Origin: Tistlia consotensis USBA 355 | Lineage (GTDB): Bacteria; Pseudomonadota; Alphaproteobacteria; Kiloniellales; DSM-21159 | Direction of reading: 5' to 3' | DNA length: 64,000 nt | Assembly: GCF_900177295.1 (NCBI RefSeq) | Contig: NZ_FWZX01000001.1 | Location: forward strand, 496,001-560,000 | Shown here: piece after piece, positions 48,364 to 57,002 of the stretch | How positions within the stretch are numbered: the stretch's first letter is position 1 | Layout of the letters: each line of letters starts with the position of its first letter | The notes under the pieces: generated by a model | What the model was told of the DNA's origin: nothing | What the model saw: the letters and a program-made list of their open reading frames with translations, nothing else | Database searches by the model: none | Translations under genes and position numbers: made by a program

Positions 48364-49830
48364 CTAGTCGAGCAGGGCGGCGCCGAAGTTGCGGGTCTCG
48401 TCCAGCTCGCGCAGGGCGACGCCGCGCGGCCGGGCGAAGCTGGAGCTGCCCCGCGGCACGAAGCGGCCGGAGCCGCGCTCGGCCAGCAGCCGGCCGCCGT
48501 CGACCACGACACGGCCGCGGTTGACCACGGTGGTCGGCCAGCCGGTCAGCTGCCTTCCGGCATAGGGGGTGTAGCCGACCCTGTCGTGCAGCAGCTCCCA
48601 CTGCACCTCGACCCGCTTCTCCGGCTCCCAGATCGCGAGGTCGGCGTCGCCGCCGATCGCGATCGTGCCCTTGCGCGGGAACAGGCCGTAGAGCCGCGCG
48701 GCGTTGGTCGAGGTCAGCTCGACGAAGCGCTGCAGGTCGATGCGGCCCTTGCGCACGCCTTCGCTGAACAGCAGCGGCATGCGCAGCTCGATGCCCGGCA
48801 GGCCGTTGGCGATCTTGTGGAAGGGCGCGTCCGGGCCGGCCGCCAGCTTGGCGGTCTCGTCGAAGGCGTAGGGCGCGTGGTCGGAGGAGAAGACCTGGAA
48901 GGTGCCGTTCTGCAGGCCGTTCCAGATCGCCGCCTGGGACTCGGCGTCGCGCGGCGGCGGGCTGCAGCAGTACATCGCCCCGTCCATGCCCGCCCGGTCC
49001 AGGTCCTCCAGAGTCAGGAAGAGGTACTGCGGGCAGGTCTCGCCGTAGATCCTCAGGCCCCGGGTCTGGGCGTCGCGGATCGCCTCGGTGGCATGGCGGC
49101 AGGAGACGTGGACGACGAGCAGCGGCACGTCGAGCAGCTCCGAGAGGCTGATCACCCGGCTGGTCGCCTCGCCCTCGGCGAGCCGGCTGTGGCCGATGCC
49201 GTGGTAGCGCGGCGCGACATGGCCGCGGGCCAGCAGCCGCTCGGTCAGCCAGCGGATCATCTCGTGGTTCTCGGCGTGCACCATGACCAGGGCGCCCTCG
49301 CGCCGCGCCACGGCCAGCACCTCGAGGATCTGGTAGTCGTCGAGCTTCAGCAGGTCGTAGGTCGTGTAGACCTTGAAGGAGGTCAGGCCCCGGCGGATCA
49401 GCGCCGGCAGCTCGTCGTTCAGCACCGCCTCGGTCGGGTCGGAGACGATCAGGTGGTAGGAATAGTCGATCACCGCCTTCTCGCCGGCCCGCCGCTCGTA
49501 GTCCTCGACGACCTCGAGCAGCGACTGGCCGCGGTGCTGCGCGGCGAAGGGCAGCACCGTGGTGTTGCCGCCGAAGGCCGCCGAGACCGTCGCGCTGTAG
49601 AAGTCGTCCGAGGTCATCAGGCCGAAGGAGGACTTCTGCTCGATGTGGCAGTGCGCCTCGACGCCGCCCGGCAGGACCAGGCGGCCGGTCGCGTCGACCT
49701 CCGCGCGGCCCGGCGGCAGCCCGGCCATCAGGGCCGCGACCTTGCCGTCGACGATGCCGACGTCGCAGTCCATGGTCTGGGCCGCGGTGACCACGGTCCC
49801 GCCGCGGACGACCAGATCGAACTCTCTCAT
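48364..49830 (-). CDS. Dihydropyrimidinase/hydantoinase-type cyclic amidase
   Basis: A 488-residue amidohydrolase that opens cyclic amides such as hydantoins or dihydropyrimidines. It has GGVEAHCHIEQKSSFGLMTS (first metal site; family form is GxxDxHTH, so Asp and Thr have become Glu and Cys), SFKVYTTYDLLKL (Lys of the carbamylated bridge, about 150), VMVHAENHEMI (His), LLVVHVSCRH (His) and VFSSDHAPYAF (catalytic Asp). The ATG at 49830 starts MREFDLVVRGG, the usual N-terminal strand. It is divergent from a hydantoin-racemase-type gene and, with the carbamoylase at 58005, supports hydantoin breakdown. Confidence 0.88.
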   Translation of the reverse strand: MREFDLVVRGGTVVTAAQTMDCDVGIVDGKVAALMAGLPPGRAEVDATGRLVLPGGVEAHCHIEQKSSFGLMTSDDFYSATVSAAFGGNTTVLPFAAQHRGQSLLEVVEDYERRAGEKAVIDYSYHLIVSDPTEAVLNDELPALIRRGLTSFKVYTTYDLLKLDDYQILEVLAVARREGALVMVHAENHEMIRWLTERLLARGHVAPRYHGIGHSRLAEGEATSRVISLSELLDVPLLVVHVSCRHATEAIRDAQTRGLRIYGETCPQYLFLTLEDLDRAGMDGAMYCCSPPPRDAESQAAIWNGLQNGTFQVFSSDHAPYAFDETAKLAAGPDAPFHKIANGLPGIELRMPLLFSEGVRKGRIDLQRFVELTSTNAARLYGLFPRKGTIAIGGDADLAIWEPEKRVEVQWELLHDRVGYTPYAGRQLTGWPTTVVNRGRVVVDGGRLLAERGSGRFVPRGSSSFARPRGVALRELDETRNFGAALLD

Positions 49831-50033
49831 CGCGCTCTCCGTGCCGGCCGACCCGCTCGGCCTCCCCCGCCGACACTCTGGCACCGGCCCGCCGCGAGCG
49901 GCCAATTATCGATCGCGCCGCGGCTATAAGGCCGTCCTATACGGCACCCCGGCGAGGCCTGCGCCGGCCGAAGCGGAGGCGGGCGCGCCGCGGCGCTTGA
50001 CCGCGACCGCGGCTTCGGTGCCAAGCTGGGGGC

Positions 50034-50717
50034 ATGAGCGCCGACCGACCCGCGCCCTCCCCGGGGCCCATCCTCGTCGTCAACCCGAACTCCTCGCAGT
50101 CGGTGACCGACGGCCTGTCCCGGGCCCTGGAGCGCTTCCGCGTTCCCGGCGGCCCGGCCATCGAGTGCCTGACGATCGCCGAGGGACCGCCGGGCATCAT
50201 CACCCAGCGCCACGTCGAGGAGGCCGGACTGCGCCTCGCCGACCTGGCCGAGCGGCGCCCCGACGCCTCGGCCTTCGTCATCGCCTGCTACTCCGACCCC
50301 GGCATCGACCTGGTGCGCTCGGTGACCGCCGCGCCGGTCTACGGCATCCAGGAGGCCGGCGTGCTGAGCGCTCTCGCCCGCGCCGACCGGATCGGCGTGA
50401 TCGCCGTCGCCGCGACCTCGATCCCGCGCCACCTGCGCTACCTGCGCCGCATGGGGGTCGAGAGCCGGCTCGCCGGCGAGCTGGCCCTGGACGGCCTGTC
50501 GGTCGCCGAGAGCGGCCACGGCGAGGCGGCCTTCGCCCAGCTCGCCGACCGGGGCGAGAGGCTGAAGGCGCTCGGCGCCGGCGCCGTCGTGCTCGGCTGC
50601 GCCGGCATGGCCGCGCAGCGTGCGCGCCTGGAGAAGCGGCTCGGGCTGCCGGTCGTCGACCCGACCCAGGCCGCGGTCGCGATGGCGCTCGGCGGGATCC
50701 TCGCGGCAGCGGCCTGA
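50034..50717 (+). CDS. Aspartate/glutamate/hydantoin racemase family protein
   Basis: A 227-residue racemase-fold protein. It starts PILVVNPNSSQSVTDGLSRA (hydantoin-racemase-type N-terminus, about residues 12-31) and has the two active-site Cys regions: FVIACYSDPGIDLVRS (Cys about 83) and VVLGCAGMAAQRARLEKRLG (Cys about 189). Both cysteines are present, so racemisation is expected. Its position, divergent from a hydantoinase and ahead of an importer and a D-carbamoylase, points to 5-substituted hydantoins as substrates. The pair would allow complete use of D,L mixtures. Confidence 0.85.
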   Translation: MSADRPAPSPGPILVVNPNSSQSVTDGLSRALERFRVPGGPAIECLTIAEGPPGIITQRHVEEAGLRLADLAERRPDASAFVIACYSDPGIDLVRSVTAAPVYGIQEAGVLSALARADRIGVIAVAATSIPRHLRYLRRMGVESRLAGELALDGLSVAESGHGEAAFAQLADRGERLKALGAGAVVLGCAGMAAQRARLEKRLGLPVVDPTQAAVAMALGGILAAAA

Positions 50718-50747
50718 CCGGCTGCCGGTCCTTCGCCTCCGAACTTC

Positions 50748-50762
50748 ATAATCCGGGGTTAT
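50748..50762. promoter_or_regulatory. LysR-type box (ATAA-N7-TTAT) before the importer operon
   Basis: ATAATCCGGGGTTAT has perfect 4-bp AT arms and the T-N11-A pattern of LysR operators. It lies between the racemase stop and the importer ATPase start (50847). The same ATAA-N7-TTAT arrangement occurs at 57894-57908, one base from the start of the LysR gene of this locus, so both are candidate sites for that regulator. Confidence 0.65.
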
Positions 50763-50778
50763 AGACCGGGGGGTCTAT
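50761..50778. promoter_or_regulatory. Inverted repeat ATAGACC-N4-GGTCTAT
   Basis: Perfect 7-bp arms around GGGG, overlapping the LysR-type box by two bases, followed by an AT-rich stretch (ttaatttcac) ahead of the importer operon. It may be a second operator or an mRNA leader hairpin. No second copy was found in the window. Confidence 0.5.
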
Positions 50779-50846
50779 TTAATTTCACTGTGGCGGCACC
50801 CCATGATCTGCTGCGCCGGCCGACCCTCGCAGCAGCTGGACTTTTG

Positions 50847-51926
50847 ATGACCGCTCCCAGCAGCCCATCCGTCCTGTCGATCCGCAAGGCCGTCAAGCGC
50901 TACGGCACCGTCCAGGCGCTCGGCGGCATCGAGCTGGACATCGGCGAGGGCGAGTTCCTGACCCTGCTGGGCCCCTCCGGCTCGGGCAAGACGACGCTGC
51001 TGACGGCGATCGCCGGCTTCACCGGCCTGGACGAGGGCCGGCTGGTGTTGCGCGGCAAGGACATCACCGACCTGCCGCCGGACCGGCGCGACTTCGGCAT
51101 GGTCTTCCAGGGCTATGCCCTGTTCCCGACCATGAACGTGCGCAACAACATCGCCTTCCCGCTCAAGGTCCGGAAGTGGAAGCCGGCCGATATCCAGGCG
51201 CGGGTCGAGGAGTGCCTGGCGCTGGTCCAGATGGAGGGCTTCGCCGACCGCATGCCCTCGCAGCTGTCCGGCGGCCAGCAGCAGCGCGTGGCGCTGGCCC
51301 GCGCCCTGTCCTTCCGGCCCTCGGTGCTGCTGCTCGACGAGCCGCTGTCCGCGCTCGACAAGAAGCTGCGCGCCGACCTGCAGTGGGAGCTGAAGGACCT
51401 GCACCGCAAGCTCGGCGTGACCTTCATCTACGTCACCCACGACCAGGACGAGGCGCTGTCGATGTCCGACCGCATCGTCATCCTGAAGGACGGGCTGGTC
51501 CAGCAGATCGGCGAGCCCGGGGCGCTCTACAACGCGCCGCGCACGACCTTCGTCGCCGACTTCCTGGGCAAGAGCAACTTCCTCGACGTCGAGGTCGAGG
51601 GCTTCGCCGGCGGCCGCGCCCGCTGCCGCGCCGGCGGCGAGAGCTTCGAGGTCGCGACCGAGGCGCCGCCGGCGGGCGGCCGCGGCCGGGTCGCGCTGCG
51701 CCCGGAGCGCATCCGCCTGGCGCCGCCGAAGGGCGCCGCCTTCGAGGGCGCGATCCGGCAGACCTCCTACCTGGGCGAGCGCTGCCACGTGATCCTCGAC
51801 CATCCCGGCTTCGGCCAGATCCTGGTGTCCTGCCCGACCTGGAAGTCCGGCGTCGTGCCCGAGGACGGCCTGCCGGTCTCCTTCGACTGGGACGCCGACG
51901 CCTGCGTGTTCCTGGAGGACGCCTGA
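50847..51926 (+). CDS. ABC transporter ATP-binding protein, PotA type
   Basis: A 359-residue ATPase of a polyamine/opine-type importer. Walker A is GPSGSGKTTL (about residues 40-49), the Q-loop region FGMVFQGYALFPTMNVRNNI, the signature QLSGGQQQRVALARAL and Walker B LLLDEPLSALDKKLRADL. A C-terminal TOBE domain (about 275-355, RGRVALRPERIRLAPPKGA) is typical of PotA. The ATG at 50847 is chosen over an in-frame GTG at 50790, which lies close to the regulatory repeats. It is the first gene of the importer operon. Confidence 0.93.
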   Translation: MTAPSSPSVLSIRKAVKRYGTVQALGGIELDIGEGEFLTLLGPSGSGKTTLLTAIAGFTGLDEGRLVLRGKDITDLPPDRRDFGMVFQGYALFPTMNVRNNIAFPLKVRKWKPADIQARVEECLALVQMEGFADRMPSQLSGGQQQRVALARALSFRPSVLLLDEPLSALDKKLRADLQWELKDLHRKLGVTFIYVTHDQDEALSMSDRIVILKDGLVQQIGEPGALYNAPRTTFVADFLGKSNFLDVEVEGFAGGRARCRAGGESFEVATEAPPAGGRGRVALRPERIRLAPPKGAAFEGAIRQTSYLGERCHVILDHPGFGQILVSCPTWKSGVVPEDGLPVSFDWDADACVFLEDA

Positions 51927-51975
51927 GCGCCTCCCAAGAAGAGCAACGACAGCAATCCGACAAGGAGACAGCGAC

Positions 51976-53127
51976 ATGAACAGGAAGAAGGAGGCCTCAC
52001 CGATGGAGGACCAAGCGTTCCGTACGGACCTCGCCGAGATCGCCGCACAGCGCTTCCGGCGCGGCGAGATCGACCGCCGCAGCCTGCTCAAGCTGCTCGG
52101 CGCGCTCGGCCTGGTGCCGCTGATCGGCAGCGACAAGGCCTTCGCCGACGCCAAGGAGCTGGTGCTGGTGAACTGGGGCGGCGAGCCCTCGAAGGTGCTG
52201 CAGAAGGTCATGGGCGACACCTTCACCGCCGAGACCGGCGTCAAGGTGACGGTCGACGGCTCCGGCCCCTCGGCCGGCAAGATCCGCGCGATGGTCGAGA
52301 GCGGCGCCGTCGTCTGGGACGTCTGCGACAGCGGCCCCGGCTCGGCGATCATCATGGGCAACCAGGGCGTCGCCACGCCGATCGACTACTCGATCGTCGA
52401 CAAGTCCAAGGTGATCGACGGCTTCACCTGGGAGTACGGCGTCGCCAACTACATGTACAGCTACGTGCTCTGCTGCAACACGCAGATGCTGAAGGAGACG
52501 CCGAAGACCTGGGCGGACGTCTGGAACGTCAAGGACTTCCCCGGCAAGCGCACCTTCCGCAAGTCGGTCCGCGGCATGCTGGAGACGGCGGCCATGGCGA
52601 TGGGCGCGAAGCCGCAGGAGGTCTACGACTTCCTGAAGGACGAGAAGGGCATCAAGGCGGCGATCGCCAAGTTCCACGAGCTGCGCGAGCACATCATCGT
52701 CTGGTCCTCCGGCTCGGCGAGCCAGGACCTGTTCCTGCAGAACGAGGTGGCGATCGGCTGCATCTGGAGCACCCGGGCCCAGCTGCTGCGCGACCAGATG
52801 CCGGCCGGCGGCTTCTCCGTCACCTTCAACGAGGGCGTGCTGTCGCCGGGCGCCTGGGTCGTGCCGAAGAACAACCCGGCCGGCGCCGAGCTCGCGATGA
52901 AGTTCATCGCCCATACCCAGGACCCGAAGCTCCAGGTCGAGTGGCTGAAGCTGATCGGCTCCGGCCCGGCCAACCCGGCCGCGGCGGCGATGGTGCCGGA
53001 CGAGCTCAAGGCCTGGGATCCGAGCTCGCCCGAGCACATGGCCACCCAGACCGTCTACAACGACGACTGGTACGCCAAGAACCAGGTCAAGGCCGAGGAG
53101 CTCTACATCGACGCCCTGATCAACTGA
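51976..53127 (+). CDS. ABC transporter substrate-binding protein, PotD-like
   Basis: A 383-residue extracellular solute-binding protein. A long N-terminus carries a Tat-like signal (IDRRSLLKLLGALGLVPLIG, about residues 34-53) with probable cleavage after AFADA near 59. The mature domain starts KELVLVNWGGEPSKVLQKVM and has VDGSGPSAGKIRAMVESGAV and VPKNNPAGAELAMKFIAHTQ, typical of spermidine/putrescine-type proteins. The ligand is unlikely to be a polyamine given the locus; a cyclic amide or carbamoyl compound is inferred. AAGGAG precedes the start. Confidence 0.92.
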   Translation: MNRKKEASPMEDQAFRTDLAEIAAQRFRRGEIDRRSLLKLLGALGLVPLIGSDKAFADAKELVLVNWGGEPSKVLQKVMGDTFTAETGVKVTVDGSGPSAGKIRAMVESGAVVWDVCDSGPGSAIIMGNQGVATPIDYSIVDKSKVIDGFTWEYGVANYMYSYVLCCNTQMLKETPKTWADVWNVKDFPGKRTFRKSVRGMLETAAMAMGAKPQEVYDFLKDEKGIKAAIAKFHELREHIIVWSSGSASQDLFLQNEVAIGCIWSTRAQLLRDQMPAGGFSVTFNEGVLSPGAWVVPKNNPAGAELAMKFIAHTQDPKLQVEWLKLIGSGPANPAAAAMVPDELKAWDPSSPEHMATQTVYNDDWYAKNQVKAEELYIDALIN

Positions 53128-53164
53128 CCCGGCGACCTGGGGCAAACGGAAAGAGCGATCGGAC

Positions 53165-54013
53165 ATGGCCGCCAGGGCTTTCGCGGACCGTCACCGGTAC
53201 TGGCTGCTGATCCTGCCAGCGCTGGCGGCCATGCTGATCTTCTACGTCTGGCCGCTGATCCAGATCTTCGCGATCAGCTTCACCGAGCCGACGACCGGGT
53301 TCGGCAACTACGTCGAGCTGCTGTCCAGCCGGGCGATCCGGACCAGCTTCGTCATCACCTTCCGGGTCGCCGCCCTGACCACGGTCGGCTGCCTGCTGCT
53401 GGGCTACGTCGTGGCCTACGCCATCTACAACACCCGGGCGCGCTACGTCGGCCTGATGCTGATGCTGGTGCTGCTGCCCTTCTGGCTTTCCGTGCTGGTG
53501 CGCAGCTTCGCCTGGATCGTCCTGCTCGGCCGCGGCGGCGTGGTCAACGACGCGCTGATCGGGCTCGGCCTGATCGACCGGCCGCTGGCGCTGATGCACA
53601 ACGAGTTCGGCGTGCTGATCGCCATGGTCCACGTCATGCTGCCCTACGCGGTGCTGCCGCTGATGGCCAACATGAAGGGCATCGACCCCTCCTACGTCGC
53701 CGCGGCGCGCGGCCTCGGGGCCTCGGAGCTGACCGCCTTCCGCCAGGTCTACCTGCCGCAGACCCTGCCGGGCATCTTCTCGGCGGCGCTGCTGGTCTTC
53801 GTCATCTCGCTCGGCTTCTACATCACCCCGGCGCTGCTCGGCGGCGGCCGGGTGCTGATGATCTCCGAGTACATCACCTACCAGATCCAGGAGTTCCTGA
53901 AGTGGGGCCTGGGCACCGCGCTGTCGGTCGCCCTGCTGGTCGCGACCGCGGCGGTGATCCTGGCCGCGGCGCGCTTCGTCAACCTGCGCAAGACCCTGCT
54001 GGAGCGCGGCTGA
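53165..54013 (+). CDS. ABC transporter permease, PotB type
   Basis: A 282-residue permease with about six helices. It begins with FADRHRYWLLILPALAAMLI and contains the EAA-type loop YVAAARGLGASELTAFRQVY (about residues 177-196) followed by LPQTLPGIFSAALLVFVISL. These contact the ATPase in type I importers. Its last base is shared with the first base of the next permease gene (TGATG), so the two are translated together. Confidence 0.93.
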   Translation: MAARAFADRHRYWLLILPALAAMLIFYVWPLIQIFAISFTEPTTGFGNYVELLSSRAIRTSFVITFRVAALTTVGCLLLGYVVAYAIYNTRARYVGLMLMLVLLPFWLSVLVRSFAWIVLLGRGGVVNDALIGLGLIDRPLALMHNEFGVLIAMVHVMLPYAVLPLMANMKGIDPSYVAAARGLGASELTAFRQVYLPQTLPGIFSAALLVFVISLGFYITPALLGGGRVLMISEYITYQIQEFLKWGLGTALSVALLVATAAVILAAARFVNLRKTLLERG

Positions 54014-54792
54014 TGCAGAAGGCGAGCTTCTTCCGCATCGCGATGCGCACCGGCGCCTGGATGGTGCTGGCCTTCCTGCTGCTGCCGATGCTGGTCGTGG
54101 TGCCGGTCTCGCTGACCGACCACTCCTACATCTCGCTGCCCGGGCAGGGCCTGTCGCTGGCCCACTACGTCAACTACTTCACCAACCCGCGCTGGCTGGA
54201 GGCGACCTGGCAGAGCGTCGTCATCGGCGTCGCCGTCTCGGCGCTGGCGACGCTGCTCGGCACCGCCTTCGCGGTCGGCTGCTGGTTCCTCTCCGACTTC
54301 TGGGCGACGGTGGCGCGCTGGGTGCTGATCACCCCGCTGCTGGTGCCGCCGGTCGTGCAGGCCCTCGGCTTCTACCGCTTCTGGGTCCAGCTCGGCCTGA
54401 TCGATACCCTGGGCGGCGTGATCCTGGCGCACACGCTGCTGGCGCTGCCCTACGTCACCATCTCGGTCTTCGCGGCCCTGGCCAACCTCGACCGCCGCAT
54501 CCCGCAGGCGGCGCGCAGCCTCGGCGCCTCGGTCTGGACCACGGTGATCTCGGTGGTCGTTCCGGCGGCGCGGCCGGGCATGCTGGCCGGCGCGCTCTTC
54601 GCCTTCATCGTCTCCTTCGACGAGATCGTCGCCGTGCTGTTCCTGACCGTGCGCAATGTCCAGACCCTGCCGAAGATGATCTGGCAGGGCATCCAGGACA
54701 ATATCGACCCGACCATCGCGGCGGTCGCGACCGTGCTGACGCTGCTGACCGCCAGCATCATGGTCGTCGTCTCGCTGCGCCGCAGGAACTGA
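54013..54792 (+). CDS. ABC transporter permease, PotC type
   Basis: A 259-residue permease with about six helices. GAWMVLAFLLLPMLVVVPVS is the first. The coupling loop is RRIPQAARSLGASVWTTVIS (about residues 160-179), then VVPAARPGMLAGALFAFIVS and FDEIVAVLFLTVRNVQTLPK, classic PotC features. The start overlaps the preceding stop as TGATG. It ends six bases before the amidohydrolase, tying import to breakdown. Confidence 0.93.
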   Translation: MQKASFFRIAMRTGAWMVLAFLLLPMLVVVPVSLTDHSYISLPGQGLSLAHYVNYFTNPRWLEATWQSVVIGVAVSALATLLGTAFAVGCWFLSDFWATVARWVLITPLLVPPVVQALGFYRFWVQLGLIDTLGGVILAHTLLALPYVTISVFAALANLDRRIPQAARSLGASVWTTVISVVVPAARPGMLAGALFAFIVSFDEIVAVLFLTVRNVQTLPKMIWQGIQDNIDPTIAAVATVLTLLTASIMVVVSLRRRN

Positions 54793-54797
54793 GACCC

Positions 54798-56171
54798 ATG
54801 GCCCGCTACCTGTTCGAGGACGCCCGCTACCTGGCGCCCGGCGACGACGGCCTCGCCGAGCTGCGCCGCGGCTGGATCGCCGTCGAGGGCGACCGCATCG
54901 TCGCCCTCCTGGACGGCCCGCCCGAGGGCAGCGCCTTCGCCGGCTTCGAGCGCATCGACGCCAGCCGGCGCGCCGTCTCGCCCGGCCTCGTCAACGCCCA
55001 TACCCACACGATCCTGCTGGTGCTGCGCGGCACCGTCGAGGACATCGAGGGCAATCTCGTCTACCAGTACATGGTGCCGGCCAGCTACCTGCTGGAGCCG
55101 CAGGAACGGGCGGCGATCGCCCGGCTCGGCTGCCTGGAGGCGATCCGCAGCGGCACCACCACCCTGGTCGACCCGCTGCGCCACGTCGCCGACTACGCCC
55201 CGGCGATGATCGACAGCGGCCTCCGGCTCTATCTCTGCGAAAGCGCCGCCGACGCCCTGACCCGCGAGGTCGGGCGCAGCGGCTACCGCTTCGACCGGGA
55301 GTGGGGCGAGACCTTCCTGGCGCGCAGCCGGGCCCTGATCGAGCGCTTCCACGGCGCCGCCGACGACCGCGTGCGGGTCATGGTCGCGGCCCACGCGCCG
55401 GACAACTGCTCGCCCTGGATGCTGGCCGAGCTCAACCGCCTGGCCCGCGACAAGGGCCTGCGCCGGACCATCCACCTGAGCCAGATCGTCTCGGAGGTCG
55501 AGCAGGTGCGCACCCTGCACGGCAAGACCTCGACCGAGTACCTGCGCGACAACGACTGGCTGGCCGACGACCTGCTCGCCGTGCACTGGACCTTCTGCAC
55601 GGAGGCCGACGTCGAGATCCTGGCCCACCACGGCGTGCACTTCGCCCACTGCCCGGCCAGCATGTCGGCCAAGGGGCCGCACCGCCTGCCGATCAAGGCG
55701 ATCCTGGAGTCCGGCGTCAACATCACCCTCGGCACCGACAACATGACCGAGGACCTGTTCCACGCCATGAAGCTGGCCCTGGTGGTCCATCGCGGCGCCT
55801 ACGGCCGCTCGGTGACGCCCGGCCCGCGCCAGGTCCTCGACTACGCGACGGCCAACGCGGCGAAGGCGCTGGGCCGCGACGACCTCGGCCGGATCGCCGT
55901 CGGCATGAAGGCGGACCTCGCCCTCTTCGACCTCGAGGCGCCGGCCCTGGCGCCGCGGCTCTCGCTGGTCTCGAACCTCGTGCACTACGGCCATCCCGGC
56001 GTCGTCACCGACGTCCTGGTCGACGGCCGCTTCCTGCTGCGCGACGGCCGCGCGACGACCCTGGACGAGCGGCAGGTGGTCGCCGAGGCCCAGGCGGCGA
56101 CCGAGGCGATGTGGGCGCGCTTCGAGCGGCAGGAAGGCGGCGTGCCCCTGCCCCAGCGCGACACCGTCTGA
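54798..56171 (+). CDS. Metal-dependent amidohydrolase, TRZ/ATZ/deaminase group
   Basis: A 457-residue enzyme of the chlorohydrolase/cytosine-deaminase type. Metal ligands are in SPGLVNAHTHTILLVLRGT (His-x-His, about residues 65-83), TIHLSQIVSEVE (His), AVHWTFCTEADVEILAHHG (His) and ITLGTDNMTEDLFHAMKLAL (Asp). A composite beta domain comes from both termini. The natural substrate is not readable; deamination or ring opening of a nitrogen heterocycle fits. A 16-bp imperfect tandem repeat (56154-56197) spans the last codons and runs past the stop, perhaps a recent duplication. Confidence 0.88.
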   Translation: MARYLFEDARYLAPGDDGLAELRRGWIAVEGDRIVALLDGPPEGSAFAGFERIDASRRAVSPGLVNAHTHTILLVLRGTVEDIEGNLVYQYMVPASYLLEPQERAAIARLGCLEAIRSGTTTLVDPLRHVADYAPAMIDSGLRLYLCESAADALTREVGRSGYRFDREWGETFLARSRALIERFHGAADDRVRVMVAAHAPDNCSPWMLAELNRLARDKGLRRTIHLSQIVSEVEQVRTLHGKTSTEYLRDNDWLADDLLAVHWTFCTEADVEILAHHGVHFAHCPASMSAKGPHRLPIKAILESGVNITLGTDNMTEDLFHAMKLALVVHRGAYGRSVTPGPRQVLDYATANAAKALGRDDLGRIAVGMKADLALFDLEAPALAPRLSLVSNLVHYGHPGVVTDVLVDGRFLLRDGRATTLDERQVVAEAQAATEAMWARFERQEGGVPLPQRDTV

Positions 56172-56211
56172 GCGCGATGCCGTCTCAGCGCGACAGCAAG
56201 AGAGCGACGCC

Positions 56212-56970
56212 ATGACCTTCTCGATGATCGCCCGCTGCCCGGAGACCGGCGCCTTCGGCGGCGTGGTCGGCACCTCGGCGCTGGCCGTCGGCAACCGCTG
56301 CCTCAGGGTCAGCCACCGGCGCGGCGCCTTCCTCAGCCAGCACCGCACCGACTCGCGGCTCGGCGACCGGGGCATCGCGCTGCTCGACAAGGGCCTCTCG
56401 GCCGACGACGCCATCGCCCAGGTGGTGGCCGGCGCGCCCGACATCGAGTGGCGTCAGCTCGCCGCCCTCGATGCCGAGGGGCGCGCGGCGATCTACCACG
56501 GCCGGCGCATGTACTCGATCTACAGCCACTCGATCGGCAAGGACTGTGTCGCGATCGGCAACATCCTGGCCAACGACCGCATCACCGACGCCATGGTCGC
56601 GGCCTTCGAGGCGGCACCGCAGGCGGCGCTGGAGCGGCGCCTGGTGCAGGCCCTGGCGGCCGGCCGGGACGCCGGCGGCGAGATCCTGGAGCCGCTCCAC
56701 TCGGCGGCGCTCAGGGTCACCGGGCCGCACGGCATCGACCGCTGCGACCTGCGCGTCGACAGCGCCGGCGAGGCGGTCGCCGCGCTGGAGGCCCTGCTCG
56801 CGGCCTACGGCGACCAGGAGGAGATCCTGCGCCTGGTCGCGCTGGAGCCGGACAGCGTCTCGGTCTCCCGCGCGCTCTTCGAGGCTTCGATCGAGCGGAT
56901 CGCCGAGCTGGGGCTGGAGGAGCGCTTCCCGACGGCGCGGCGGCGCGACAGCTGGACCCTGCGCGACTGA
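56212..56970 (+). CDS. DUF1028-family protein (first of two)
   Basis: A 252-residue protein of the DUF1028 family, which has an Ntn-hydrolase-like fold. It begins MTFSMIARCPETGAFGGVVG, the usual N-terminus, and has FLSQHRTDSRLGDRGIALL (about residues 41-59), WRQLAALDAEGRAAIYHGRR, KDCVAIGNILANDRITDAMV (about 112-131) and GEILEPLHSAALRVTGP. The C-terminal 50 residues exceed the core domain. No catalytic function has been established for the family. It shares the locus with a second, shorter DUF1028 protein at 58985, directly coupled to a D-carbamoylase, so a role in ureide or carbamoyl-amino-acid turnover is inferred. Confidence 0.88.
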   Translation: MTFSMIARCPETGAFGGVVGTSALAVGNRCLRVSHRRGAFLSQHRTDSRLGDRGIALLDKGLSADDAIAQVVAGAPDIEWRQLAALDAEGRAAIYHGRRMYSIYSHSIGKDCVAIGNILANDRITDAMVAAFEAAPQAALERRLVQALAAGRDAGGEILEPLHSAALRVTGPHGIDRCDLRVDSAGEAVAALEALLAAYGDQEEILRLVALEPDSVSVSRALFEASIERIAELGLEERFPTARRRDSWTLRD

Positions 56971-57002
56971 CCCCGGGCCCAGGGGGCCGGACGGTGGGCC
57001 GG

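Noticed and set aside
50847-54792. Spermidine/putrescine importer label for the PotABCD-type genes
   Set aside because: Family resemblance is real, but the neighbourhood is ureide and amide hydrolysis. Polyamine specificity cannot be read from the binding protein.
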